DNA of 64,000 nt from Aestuariibius violaceus (GTDB lineage Bacteria; Pseudomonadota; Alphaproteobacteria; Rhodobacterales; Rhodobacteraceae). The position numbers and the translations under genes are program-made. Numbering within the stretch: the first letter of the stretch is position 1; every line of letters starts with the position of its first letter. The notes under the pieces were generated by a model. It was not told the origin of the DNA. It made no database searches and was given only the letters and a program-made list of their open reading frames with translations. The stretch covers positions 372,001-436,000 of the forward strand of contig NZ_JBFONT020000001.1 in NCBI RefSeq assembly GCF_040779325.2, in the 5' to 3' direction. Shown here piece after piece: positions 35,637 through 44,648 of this stretch.

Positions 35637-37877
35637 ATGGGCGCCGGCAAGATCCTCCGCCGCACCTTCCTGATCGGCACCGCCGCGATTGCAGGCGGCG
35701 TCGCCTTCGGCGTCTGGCGCTACCGCACACCTTACGGCAACCCGCTGGAAAACGGGCTGGCCGAAGGCGAGGCCACCCTGACCCCCTACATCAAGATCGC
35801 GCAGGACGGCATCACGATCATCACCCCCCGCAGCGAGGTGGGCCAAGGCACCACCACGACGCTCGCCGCCCTCGTTGCCGAAGAACTCGACGTCGACCTG
35901 ACGGCGATCAAGACCGACCACGGCCCGCCCAGTTCCGCCTATTACAACGGCGTCGTCTCCGCCGAGGGCTTCCCCATCGCGGCCACCGACACCGGCTTCC
36001 TCGCCCGCAACGGCCGGGCCATGGGCGATGTGGCAGGCAAGTTCCTGGGCCTCCATATCACCGGCGGGTCGACCTCCGTCCCCGACGGCTTCGACAAGAT
36101 GCGCACCGCAGGCGCCGTTGCCCGGCTCGTCCTGATCCAGGCCGCGGCGGATCGCCTTGGCGTCTTGGCAGGCTCCCTCTCGACCGAAAACGGCGCGGTG
36201 ATCGGTGCAGGTGATGTCCGCATCCCGTACGAGGATCTGGCCATCGACGCCGCCGCCATCGACCCGCCCCGCCATGTGGAGCTGAAAGACCCGTCGAACT
36301 GGCGCTACCTCGGCAAGAGCCAGCCGCGCCTCGACATGCTGGGCAAGGTCACCGGTACGGCGAGCTACGGCATCGACCTGCGCCTGCCCGACATGCTCTA
36401 CGGCACCGTCAGGTCCAATCCCGCCCAAGGCGCGGGCGCCTTCGACGTCGATGCCAGCAGCGCCGAAGCGATGCCGGGCGTCGTCAAGGTGATCCGCACC
36501 CAACATGGCGCCGGCGTCCTCGCTGACAATACTTGGACCGCCTTCCGCGCCGCTGAGGAGATCACATTCGACTGGGCGCCCTCCCCCTATCCTGAAACCT
36601 CGGAAGAGATGGCGGCGGCCCTCGAAGACAGCCTGGACGACAGCGCCCGCGACAGCCGCTTCCGCAACGATGGCGACGCCGACGCGCCGACGGACAACGC
36701 CGAGGTGATCGAGGCCGACTACGTGATCCCCTTCCTCGCCCACGCGCCGCTGGAGCCGATGAACGCGACCGCCTGGTTTCACGACGGCAGGCTCGAGATC
36801 TGGGCCGGAACGCAGGTCCCGACCTATGTGGTTCAGGCCGCCGCCGACCTGACCGGCCTCCCGGAAGGGGCGATCACCCTTCACACCGTCACCTCCGGTG
36901 GGTCCTTCGGGCGCAGGCTGGAATTCGACTTCATCCTGCAGGCCATCGAACTGGCGAGGGAGGCCGATGGCCGCCCGGTCAAGATGACCTGGAGCCGGGA
37001 AGAGGATTTCGCCCACGATTTCCCCCGCCCGATGGGCCTGGCCAGGATGCGCGGCGTCATCCGCGACGGCCAGATCGATACTTTCGACGGCCGCTTCGCC
37101 TATCCGTCCGTGGTTTCCTCGCAAACCTCGCGCCTGGGCATCACGGTTCCCGGCCCCGACACGACCATCGTCGCGGGCGGTTGGGACCAGCCCTTCTCGA
37201 TCCGGAACTACCGCCTCGCCGGTCATCGCGCCCCCGAGATGGCCCCGGTCTCCTCCTGGCGGTCCGTCGGCGCGTCAGGGAACGGGTTCTTCCACGATTG
37301 CTTCCTCGACGAGCTGATCCATGCCGCAGGCCTCGACCCGATGGAAGAACGGATCCGCCTCTGCTGGCACGACCCTTCGCGCAAGGTGCTGGAAGCCGTC
37401 GCCGAAATGTCGAGCTGGGGCAGCCCGTTACCCGAAGGCTCCGGCCGCGGCGTCGCCTTCTGCCTCTCCTTCGGCGTGCCCTGCGCCGAAGTGGTCGAGG
37501 TCAGCCAGACCGACCGAGGCCTCCAGATCAACCGCGCCTTTGCCGCCGCGGATGTTGGCACCGCGCTCGACCCCGGCAACCTCGATGCGCAGCTGTCGGG
37601 CGGCATGGTCTTCGGCCTCGGCCATGCAATGAATTGCGAGTTGACCTACACCGCAGGCGGCGCCCCCGATCAGACGAACTTCCCGGATTACCCGGCGATG
37701 CGCTTCGATCAATGCCCGGTCATCGAGACCCGCATCCTCGAAAACGGCGACGCCATCCGTGGCATCGGCGAACCGGGCGTGCCCCCCGCCGCTCCAGCTC
37801 TCGCCAACGCGATCTTTGCTGCGACGGGTCAGCGGCTGAGAGAGATGCCTTTCAATCGCTTCGTCGATTTCGCCTGA
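35637..37877 (+). CDS. Molybdopterin subunit of isoquinoline 1-oxidoreductase-type dehydrogenase (IorB-like)
   Basis: 746 residues. An N-terminal LRRTFLIGTAAIAGG Tat-type signal marks export with the partner subunit. The Mo-binding domain shows EVGQGTTTTLAALVAEEL, APLEPMNATAW, VTSGGSFGRRLEFDF and, near the end, GIGEPGVPPAAPALANA with the catalytic Glu. No FAD subunit gene is nearby, as usual for two-subunit Ior or aldehyde dehydrogenases that reduce a cytochrome. Real substrate unknown (N-heterocycle or aldehyde). Convergent with the caspase-fold gene, 6 bases apart. Confidence 0.9.
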   Translation: MGAGKILRRTFLIGTAAIAGGVAFGVWRYRTPYGNPLENGLAEGEATLTPYIKIAQDGITIITPRSEVGQGTTTTLAALVAEELDVDLTAIKTDHGPPSSAYYNGVVSAEGFPIAATDTGFLARNGRAMGDVAGKFLGLHITGGSTSVPDGFDKMRTAGAVARLVLIQAAADRLGVLAGSLSTENGAVIGAGDVRIPYEDLAIDAAAIDPPRHVELKDPSNWRYLGKSQPRLDMLGKVTGTASYGIDLRLPDMLYGTVRSNPAQGAGAFDVDASSAEAMPGVVKVIRTQHGAGVLADNTWTAFRAAEEITFDWAPSPYPETSEEMAAALEDSLDDSARDSRFRNDGDADAPTDNAEVIEADYVIPFLAHAPLEPMNATAWFHDGRLEIWAGTQVPTYVVQAAADLTGLPEGAITLHTVTSGGSFGRRLEFDFILQAIELAREADGRPVKMTWSREEDFAHDFPRPMGLARMRGVIRDGQIDTFDGRFAYPSVVSSQTSRLGITVPGPDTTIVAGGWDQPFSIRNYRLAGHRAPEMAPVSSWRSVGASGNGFFHDCFLDELIHAAGLDPMEERIRLCWHDPSRKVLEAVAEMSSWGSPLPEGSGRGVAFCLSFGVPCAEVVEVSQTDRGLQINRAFAAADVGTALDPGNLDAQLSGGMVFGLGHAMNCELTYTAGGAPDQTNFPDYPAMRFDQCPVIETRILENGDAIRGIGEPGVPPAAPALANAIFAATGQRLREMPFNRFVDFA

Positions 37878-37883
37878 ACGCCC

Positions 37884-39566
37884 TCAGCGCGAGATGAAAC
37901 TGTCGGCAAGCAGGCGCACTACCGTCGGTTCGTTCATGTAGCCGGTCGCGGGCAGCCCGCGCGACTGCTGATAGCGCCGCAAGGCCCGCCGGGTCTCCTG
38001 GGTGAACTGCCCATCCACTCGGCCGGGATCGAGGCCCAGATCGTCCAGCTTCGCCTCGACCAGCCGCGCGGTGATGACATTCAGGCCCAAGGCCCGCTCT
38101 TCGGCTGCCGCCCGTTGCTGGGCGGCATTGTCTTCATCGTTGCGCTGCAAGGCATTGATGCGATCCTGCGCCTGACCACGGAAGCGGCCGTTGGGGTAGC
38201 GCTCAAGATACTCCCGGTATCCAGCAACGCTATCGACGTCACGATACTGGTCCCAGACCTGCCGCTCCTGCGCTTCCGCTTCCTCGCGGGCGGTTGCCTC
38301 GATCCGGCCCAGCCGGTCCCGCGCCTGGTCTGCGAACAGACCGTCCGGATAGCGCTCCAAATACTGCCGCAGGCCGCTCTCGCTCCCATCCGCGCCCGTC
38401 CTTACCCAATAGTCGCGATCCTCCCGCTCGATTCGCTGACGCTCCCGCTCCGCCTCGGCCTCCAGCAGATCGCTGCGCACCTGGGCCTGACGCCGCAGGA
38501 GAGAGATCTGCTCTTCGTTCACATACGAGGTTGAGACGAACCCGTTTTGCTCCTGCCAGCTTGATATCGCGGCGCGTGTCCCGGGTCCGAAGATCCCGTC
38601 GATCCCGCGGGTGTTGTAATCGAGGATGACAAGATCCCGCTGAATCTGCCGCCGCTGATCCCGGTTCAGCGCCAACGCCTCCTCATCCAGACGCGCCCGG
38701 CGGTCGGGTTCGGAGAGTATCCGGTCGATCTCGATCCGCGCCTGGGTCGCGTAGCGGCCGCGGGGATACGCTTCGAGGTAGTCGCGGTAGGCCCCGACAC
38801 TGTCCTCGTCGCGCGCGCGCTCCCACAAGAGACGCTCCCGAACCTCAGGGTCGATATCCCTGTCTTCCGGCGGGATGATCCTCGGTTCGTCCTCCTTCGG
38901 GACGAGGATGAAAGCCTCGGGCGCGTCCCCGAGAAACGTAATATCCCGGTCCCGCTTGACGGCTGCAACCAGATCCTCCCCCGGGCGCGCCGCACGCAAA
39001 CGAAGGAAGTTGCCGATATCGGTCGGCTCGCCCGTAATGGCCGTAACGCCGTCTGGCACGTCGATCGGCCCCAGGCCCTGGTCAATGTCGCCCGGCAGGC
39101 GATGGCGTGTCCCGGACAGCCCAAGAGCCAGGAGCGCGGGCCCATCGGCCTCACCAAGAAGGCGCAGAATGCTTTCGATCGAGAGCGCGTTGCGCCCAAG
39201 GTCAAGGTAGTGTGCGGGCATCTCGGCCTCCTGACCGACATACCAGGTGCGATCCCGATCCGTCACGAACTGACCCGCCAAGGCGACAACGACCCGCCCG
39301 CCATCCTGGACCTCTTCGACAAAGGCCGCGATCGCCTCTTCCAGCTCGGATAATGGAACATTCTGTCCGTCGAAAACCCGAAAACCCGCATCCTCGAAGG
39401 TGCCGACTGCGCGCGTCACCCGGTCGCTGCCGCGCATCCGCGGGAAATTGTCGTAGTTGACCGTCCCGATCATCAATGCCGCATCATCGGCAAGCGCAGG
39501 AAGCGCGCTACCGGCCATCAGAGCCGCTGTAACAAGGGAGAGCGGCTTGAACTTTTCAAACATCAT
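37884..39566 (-). CDS. Secreted caspase-fold / peptidoglycan-binding repeat protein, probably catalytically dead
   Basis: 560 residues. After a signal peptide (cleavage near LPALA, residue 26) comes a caspase-like domain (about 27-225: ALMIGTVNYDNFPRMRG). The places where the His-Gly and Cys would lie read VVALAGQFV and LALGLSGTR, so the dyad seems lost. Two peptidoglycan_binding_1 modules follow (about 310-355, YNTRGIDGIFGPGTRAAIS; 505-555, GRVDGQFTQETRRALRRYQ). Between and around them are three YRDYLEAYPRGR-type TPR-like repeats. The start overlaps the ligase stop (ATGA). Possibly a cell-wall scaffold; function unknown. Confidence 0.78.
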   Translation of the reverse strand: MMFEKFKPLSLVTAALMAGSALPALADDAALMIGTVNYDNFPRMRGSDRVTRAVGTFEDAGFRVFDGQNVPLSELEEAIAAFVEEVQDGGRVVVALAGQFVTDRDRTWYVGQEAEMPAHYLDLGRNALSIESILRLLGEADGPALLALGLSGTRHRLPGDIDQGLGPIDVPDGVTAITGEPTDIGNFLRLRAARPGEDLVAAVKRDRDITFLGDAPEAFILVPKEDEPRIIPPEDRDIDPEVRERLLWERARDEDSVGAYRDYLEAYPRGRYATQARIEIDRILSEPDRRARLDEEALALNRDQRRQIQRDLVILDYNTRGIDGIFGPGTRAAISSWQEQNGFVSTSYVNEEQISLLRRQAQVRSDLLEAEAERERQRIEREDRDYWVRTGADGSESGLRQYLERYPDGLFADQARDRLGRIEATAREEAEAQERQVWDQYRDVDSVAGYREYLERYPNGRFRGQAQDRINALQRNDEDNAAQQRAAAEERALGLNVITARLVEAKLDDLGLDPGRVDGQFTQETRRALRRYQQSRGLPATGYMNEPTVVRLLADSFISR

Positions 39567-40786
39567 GTTTCGTAAACCCGTTTGTCCTCGATGACGATCC
39601 CGTCGCGAGGCAGCCCCCCAGGCTCCACGATCTCGATCTTACCTTGAAGTTTCAGGACATCCCGAACGGCCTGCTCTGCCGTCGCCATGTCAATCTGCCG
39701 GCCCTCGATGTGGACGGTCATCATGTCCGCATCCCCGGCCCGGTCTGCCACAACGCGCGCGCGCTCCACCCCATCAAGGCGGCCGACAAGGTCCGCCACC
39801 TGTTCCGGGCGCACGAACATGCCCTTGATTTTCGTCGTCTGGTCGGCCCGGCCCATCCAACCCTTTATGCGCATATTGGTCCGCCCGCAGGGGCTTTCGC
39901 CCTCGAGCACGGCGCTCAGATCCCCTGTCGCAAAACGGATCAGCGGATAATCGGTGTTGAAGGTCGTCACGACGACCTCGCCAACCTCGCCGTCCGCAAC
40001 TGGCGTGCCCGTACCGGGCGTGACGATCTCAACCAGCACGCCTTCATCGACGATCAGCCCCTCGCCGGCCTGTGTCTCATAGGCGATATGGCCCAGATCG
40101 GCGGTGGCGTAGCATTGCAGGCAGGTAATGCCGCGCTCCGCATAGAAGTCCCGAAGGGACGGAAACAGCGCGCCACCCGAAACCGCCGCCTTGCGGATCT
40201 TCAGGCCCAAACCGTCCTCATCCGCTTGGGTCAGGATCACCTTGAGGTAGTCGGGCGTCCCCGCATAGGCAGTGACCCCCACATCATGCGCGGCGCGGGC
40301 CTGCAGCGCGGTCTGCCCCGTCCCGGCCGGCAGGACCGTCGCACCGACAGCCCGCGCGCCGCTTTCGAACATCAGTCCCGCTGGCGTCAGGTGATAGGAA
40401 AAACAATTCTGAACGATATCATCCGCGCCGATCCCGCAGGCATGGAGGAACCGGCCAAAGCGCCACCAATCCTGACTGACCTGCCCGGGTTCATAGATCG
40501 GCCCGGGCGACTGGAAGACGTGAGCGAAACCCGACAATCCGTCGGCCGTGAACCCGCCAAGCGGTTTGCCCGCGCCTTGAGCCGTCGCAAGATCAGACTT
40601 TCGCAGAACCGGCAGCCGCACCAATGCTTCGCGCGTCGTGATCTGTCCGGCATCGATATCTGCAAACGCCCCGGCATACCCGGCCAGACCCTTCGCGCGC
40701 GCGATCTGACCTGGCAATTGTGCGTCGATCCATGCCTCGCGCGCGGCCCGATCCCGCGTTTCGAAAGCGTCATAAAACTGGCTCAT
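39563..40786 (-). CDS. Phenylacetate-CoA ligase-like AMP-forming enzyme
   Basis: 407 residues of the PaaK branch of the ANL superfamily: GTPDYLKVIL, CYATADLGHIAYET, RFATGDLSAVL, KGMFVRPEQVADLVGRL. The N-terminal P-loop-like motif of PaaK is weakened (FQSPGPIYEP), so activity should not be assumed. It would activate an aromatic or other carboxylic acid to its CoA ester. Part of the liv/acyl-CoA-ligase cluster. The start is my choice of MSQFYDAF over two Met codons upstream; the ribosome site is weak. Confidence 0.82.
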   Translation of the reverse strand: MSQFYDAFETRDRAAREAWIDAQLPGQIARAKGLAGYAGAFADIDAGQITTREALVRLPVLRKSDLATAQGAGKPLGGFTADGLSGFAHVFQSPGPIYEPGQVSQDWWRFGRFLHACGIGADDIVQNCFSYHLTPAGLMFESGARAVGATVLPAGTGQTALQARAAHDVGVTAYAGTPDYLKVILTQADEDGLGLKIRKAAVSGGALFPSLRDFYAERGITCLQCYATADLGHIAYETQAGEGLIVDEGVLVEIVTPGTGTPVADGEVGEVVVTTFNTDYPLIRFATGDLSAVLEGESPCGRTNMRIKGWMGRADQTTKIKGMFVRPEQVADLVGRLDGVERARVVADRAGDADMMTVHIEGRQIDMATAEQAVRDVLKLQGKIEIVEPGGLPRDGIVIEDKRVYET

Positions 40787-40946
40787 CACACCCATCTTTC
40801 CGGAGGCAGGATCCACTGTTGGCGCCTCGCTATCCGTTATCCAATATCAGTCCGATCCCAATAGCCGGAACGAAGCCACAGGTTCATAAACTCAGGCTAC
40901 ATATCCCGAAGGGAAAAGCCTGGCCGCGACGCTGGGTTCCGAACGC

Positions 40947-41795
40947 TCAGCTCAGCCAGCGTTTGCGCCGACGATAGCTGCGGACGTCCCGGAAGGACTT
41001 CCGTCCCTCGTCACCCATGCCGAGGTAGAATTCCTTCACGTCCGGGTTTTCGCGCAAATCCGCAGCGGGTCCGTCCATCACGACCCGGCCGCTTTCCAAG
41101 ATGTAGCCGTAATGGGCAAAGCGGAGCGCCACGTTTGTATTCTGCTCAGCCAGAAGGAACGAGACGCCTTCGTTGTCGTTCAGGCTTTTGACGATCCCGA
41201 AGATTTCTTCGACCAGCTGCGGGGCAAGCCCCATCGACGGCTCATCCAGCAGGATCGTCTCGGGTCGGGACATCAGCGCGCGACCGATGGCGCACATCTG
41301 CTGCTCACCGCCGGACGTATATCCCGCCTGACTGGATCGCCGCTCCTTCAGCCGCGGGAAGTAGCCATAGACCATGTCGAGGTCGCGCTTGACCGCCGCT
41401 GCCCCGTCCTTGCGGGTATAGGCGCCGGTCAGCAGGTTTTCCTCGATCGTCAGATGCTCGAAGCAATGGCGCCCCTCCATCACCTGCACAACCCCCCGCT
41501 CGACCAGATCGGAGGGAGAAAGGTCCTGCACCCGTTCCCCGCGATAAAGGATCGACCCCTTGGTGACTTCGCCGCGTTCGGAATGCAGCAGGTTTGAAAC
41601 GGCTTTCAGCGTTGTGGTCTTTCCGGCCCCGTTGCCGCCGAGGAGCGCTGTAATCCCGCCCTGCTTCACGGTCAGCGAAACGCCTTTCAGGACGAGGATG
41701 ACGTGATTATAGATCACCTCGATATTGTTGACCTCCAGCAAGGCATCGCGGTTATCTACCTCCCGCCCTTCTGCTGCCGAAATCTGATCCAACAT
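40947..41795 (-). CDS. livF: Branched-chain-type ABC transporter ATPase (LivF)
   Basis: 282 residues. Walker A GGNGAGKT, signature TSGGEQQ (Ser-Gly-Gly with Glu in place of the usual Gln), Walker B TILLDEPSMGLAP. The longer linker VMEGRHCFEHLTIEENL and basic tail (RSYRRRKRW) are typical of the LivF group found beside acyl-CoA ligases. GGGAGG precedes the ATG. The 160 bases to the next gene hold nothing I recognise. Confidence 0.92.
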   Translation of the reverse strand: MLDQISAAEGREVDNRDALLEVNNIEVIYNHVILVLKGVSLTVKQGGITALLGGNGAGKTTTLKAVSNLLHSERGEVTKGSILYRGERVQDLSPSDLVERGVVQVMEGRHCFEHLTIEENLLTGAYTRKDGAAAVKRDLDMVYGYFPRLKERRSSQAGYTSGGEQQMCAIGRALMSRPETILLDEPSMGLAPQLVEEIFGIVKSLNDNEGVSFLLAEQNTNVALRFAHYGYILESGRVVMDGPAADLRENPDVKEFYLGMGDEGRKSFRDVRSYRRRKRWLS

Positions 41796-41851
41796 GCGTG
41801 CCTCCCGGTCATGTGGGCCCGCCGGTCCTGTCGAACCGGCGGGCGCCTATC

Positions 41852-43129
41852 TCATTCGCAGCCTGGCGTGATGCCGTTTTCTTCCGCGAAGGACATTGAA
41901 TCTGCTTCGACCAGCGGCGCGATGACCTCTTCGTCAGGCTCAATGAAATCGGTCAGCACGACCCAGTTTTCCGCATCTGCATCCCACTGCTGGACGAGAC
42001 CTTTGCCGGAACCGCCATGATCCTGGCAAGACACCGAGAATTCAGGCCCAATCCCCGGCATCCCAAGCTCTTCCATCCGCGCGTTCGTAATGGCGAGCGC
42101 TTCCATCCCGTCGCGCATCATCGCGGGCGTGATGTCTGCCTCTCCATGCATGTCCTGCGCGGTTCGGATCGCCTCGGCAGCCAGCATCGCGGCATACATC
42201 CCCCGGGTGTAGAGTACGGAGCCGAGGTTGGAGCCATCGCCAGCTGCAAGCCCTGCGTCGATCACATGTTCTTGGATCTCCGCAAAGACGGGCATGTCTT
42301 CAACAGCGTTCATGTTGAGGGACTTGTAACCATCAGCCGCGGCACCGGCAGGGCGCACATCATGTTCGGCCCCAGCCCACCAGTTTCCGATGAAGTTTTC
42401 CATCGGGAAGCGGATATTGGCAGCTTCCTGGATGGCGACCTGGTTCATCACGCCCCAGCCCCACATCAGCACGTAGTCAGGGCGCTCCCGCCGGATCTGG
42501 AGCCATTGCGATTTCTGCTCCTGCCCTGGATGGTCGACGGCGAGCTGGGTGAACTCGAACCCATGCTTGGCCGACAGCTCTTCGAGCGTTCGGATCGGTT
42601 CCTTTCCGTAAGCCGAGTTATGGTAAACGAGCGCGATCGTCTGACCTTCAAGCGACCCACCATTCTCTTCCAGAAGGTAGTTCACCGCAACAGACGCAGC
42701 GTCCCAGTAATTGGCCGGGTAGTTGAAGACGTTCCGGAACACCTCGCCATTGGCCGCCGAGGTCCGGCCATAACCCATCGTGTGAAGCGGGATGCCGTCT
42801 GCCTGAGCCTTGGGGATCAGCTGGTAGGTGATCCCGGTCGACAGGGGCTGATAGACAAGCGCCCCCTCACCCTTGGTCGACTCGTAGCATTCGACGCCCT
42901 TCTCGGTGTTATAGCCCGTCTCGCACTCGATCACCCGGACCGGTACATCCCCAATCCCGCCATCCCGCTGGTTCAGCAGCGTGAAGTAGTCCTGGTAGCC
43001 ATCAGAAAAGGGAATACCCCCCGCCGCGTAAGGCCCTGTGCGATAGCTCAGATCCGGAATCACCAGATCAGCTGCTACGGGTCCCGCTAAGAGCGTCCCC
43101 GCAAGAAATGCCGCCGTCAGTCTTTTCAT
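41852..43129 (-). CDS. Periplasmic substrate-binding protein of the liv-type importer
   Basis: 425 residues with signal peptide (cleavage near GPVAA, residue 20). Leu/Ile/Val-binding-protein fold (peripla_BP_6): SYRTGPYAAGGIPFSDGYQDYF, LVYHNSAYGKEPI. The protein is longer than LivK and has extra Cys pairs (ECETGYNTEKGVECYES, SCQDHGG). Such divergent members bind aromatic acids, amides or other carboxylates rather than branched amino acids. GGGAGG precedes the ATG. Confidence 0.9.
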   Translation of the reverse strand: MKRLTAAFLAGTLLAGPVAADLVIPDLSYRTGPYAAGGIPFSDGYQDYFTLLNQRDGGIGDVPVRVIECETGYNTEKGVECYESTKGEGALVYQPLSTGITYQLIPKAQADGIPLHTMGYGRTSAANGEVFRNVFNYPANYWDAASVAVNYLLEENGGSLEGQTIALVYHNSAYGKEPIRTLEELSAKHGFEFTQLAVDHPGQEQKSQWLQIRRERPDYVLMWGWGVMNQVAIQEAANIRFPMENFIGNWWAGAEHDVRPAGAAADGYKSLNMNAVEDMPVFAEIQEHVIDAGLAAGDGSNLGSVLYTRGMYAAMLAAEAIRTAQDMHGEADITPAMMRDGMEALAITNARMEELGMPGIGPEFSVSCQDHGGSGKGLVQQWDADAENWVVLTDFIEPDEEVIAPLVEADSMSFAEENGITPGCE

Positions 43130-43217
43130 CGGTCCATACCTCCCTTTCCCGATGCGCCCGCCGTCGGCGGGGCGTCTATCCCTTGGGTGCCCCCGCAGGA
43201 CATTCGATACCCCGCCC

Positions 43218-44294
43218 TCAGTAAGGGAAGGGCCACAACCTCAACTTCTCCTTCGCTAACCGCCAGAGCTGCGCCAACCCGTGCGGCTCCGCGATCAGGA
43301 AGATCATGATCAGTCCACCCACAATCACCAGCTGGAAATGCGCGACGGTATCGGTGGGAAAGCCCAGCCAGTCGACACCGATCACCTTCAGCGCCACCGG
43401 CAGCAGCACCATGAAAGCGGCCCCGGCAAAAGAGCCGAAGATCGATCCCAGCCCGCCGATGATGATCATGAAGAGAACCAGAAACGATGTCTGGATCCCG
43501 AAGGCATCCCCAGGTTCCACCGATCCTCGGAGAACCGCGAAGAACAGCGCCCCCGCGATCCCGACAAAGAAGGACGAGACGCCGAAGGCGGACAGCTTCG
43601 CTCTGAGCGGGTTCACCCCGATGATCTCGGCTGCGATGTCCATGTCCCGGATCGCCATCCAAGTCCGCCCCAACATCCCGCGGGTCAGGTTACGCGCCAC
43701 GATAGCCGAAAGGGTCAGGAAGCTCAGGCAGACCAAGTAGAGCACCCACGGCTCGGTCTCCGCCCCCGTCACCTGGATCCCGGCGAACGAACGGTCCGGC
43801 ACGGTGATCTGCCCAGACGCCGAATAGTTGTAGAACCACGGCACCCGGTTGAAGAGCCAGATGAGGAAGAACTGCGCCGCCAGCGTCGCAACGGCAAGGT
43901 AGAACCCCTTGATCCTCAAGGATGGTAACCCGAAGAGGATGCCGACCGCGGCCGTCACACCGCCGGCCAGGATAATATGAATGATAATTGAAACATCGGG
44001 AAACGCTGTCATCAGCTTGTAGGCGGCATAGGCGCCCACGGCCATGAACGCCCCGGTCCCAAGCGAGACCTGCCCGCAGAACCCCGTCAGGATGTTCAGA
44101 CCAATCGCCGCAATCGCGAAGACGAAAAAGGGTCCGAAGATCGACTTCGCCCAGTAATCATCGACAAAGAACGGGATGACCAGGAAGGCAACGGCAAGCA
44201 CCACCCAGTATCGGTACCGGTCGAACGCAATCGGAAATGTCTGATTGTCCGCCGCATAGGATGTCTTGAAATCGCCCGCTTCACGATAGAGCAT
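43218..44294 (-). CDS. livM: Liv-type ABC permease (LivM)
   Basis: 358 residues with about nine membrane segments and the LivM signatures IGLNILTGFCGQVSLGTGAFMAVGAYAAY and the cytoplasmic GRTWMAIRDMDIAAEIIGVNP loop that contacts the ATPases. GGAGG precedes the ATG. Confidence 0.93.
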   Translation of the reverse strand: MLYREAGDFKTSYAADNQTFPIAFDRYRYWVVLAVAFLVIPFFVDDYWAKSIFGPFFVFAIAAIGLNILTGFCGQVSLGTGAFMAVGAYAAYKLMTAFPDVSIIIHIILAGGVTAAVGILFGLPSLRIKGFYLAVATLAAQFFLIWLFNRVPWFYNYSASGQITVPDRSFAGIQVTGAETEPWVLYLVCLSFLTLSAIVARNLTRGMLGRTWMAIRDMDIAAEIIGVNPLRAKLSAFGVSSFFVGIAGALFFAVLRGSVEPGDAFGIQTSFLVLFMIIIGGLGSIFGSFAGAAFMVLLPVALKVIGVDWLGFPTDTVAHFQLVIVGGLIMIFLIAEPHGLAQLWRLAKEKLRLWPFPY

Positions 44295-44339
44295 CGCATC
44301 CTCCGCCTTTCTGTCTCACGGCCACCGTCCGCTCTGATC

Positions 44340-44537
44340 TCATCGCTGCCTCCCAATCCGCGCGGCAGCGAGAAAACACACCATGGCCACCGCGACAAAA
44401 CCGGTGACGCTCCGCCAGATCAGCTCCCGCCCAGATGGCGCAACCTCTCGCCAGACCCAAGACGATCCGCCGAGCAACAGCACGACAAGGACAACGATCA
44501 ACAGCAGCCCAGAAAGGCTCAGAAGACGCGACAGCAT
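44340..44537 (-). CDS. Small two-helix membrane protein within the liv cluster
   Basis: 65 residues with two hydrophobic helices (LLSLSGLLLIVVLVVLLLGGSS; SVTGFVAVAMVCFLAAAR). GGGGGAGG precedes the ATG, and the gene sits between livH and livM on the same strand. No family recognised; perhaps an accessory subunit of the importer. Confidence 0.65.
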   Translation of the reverse strand: MLSRLLSLSGLLLIVVLVVLLLGGSSWVWREVAPSGRELIWRSVTGFVAVAMVCFLAAARIGRQR

Positions 44538-44552
44538 GTGCCTCCCCCATCC

Positions 44553-44628
44553 TCATCTCGCCCGAAATACTTCCGCCGGAGGCACAGCGCGGCCGGGCGG
44601 GCGGGTGCCGTGGCGCGCAGCGACACGC
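44553..44628 (+). repeat. Copy of dispersed repeat family R2
   Basis: TCATCTCGCCCGAAATACTT followed by GCGGCCGGGCGGGCGGGTGC, similar to 27796-27888. It lies inside the liv cluster, between livH and the small membrane protein gene. Confidence 0.55.
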
Positions 44629-44648
44629 AAGCGCTCGCAACTGCCGCA

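Noticed and set aside
35505..37226. A 573-residue minus-strand frame antisense to the molybdenum hydroxylase
   Set aside because: Gly/Arg/Val-rich shadow; the plus-strand gene is unmistakable.
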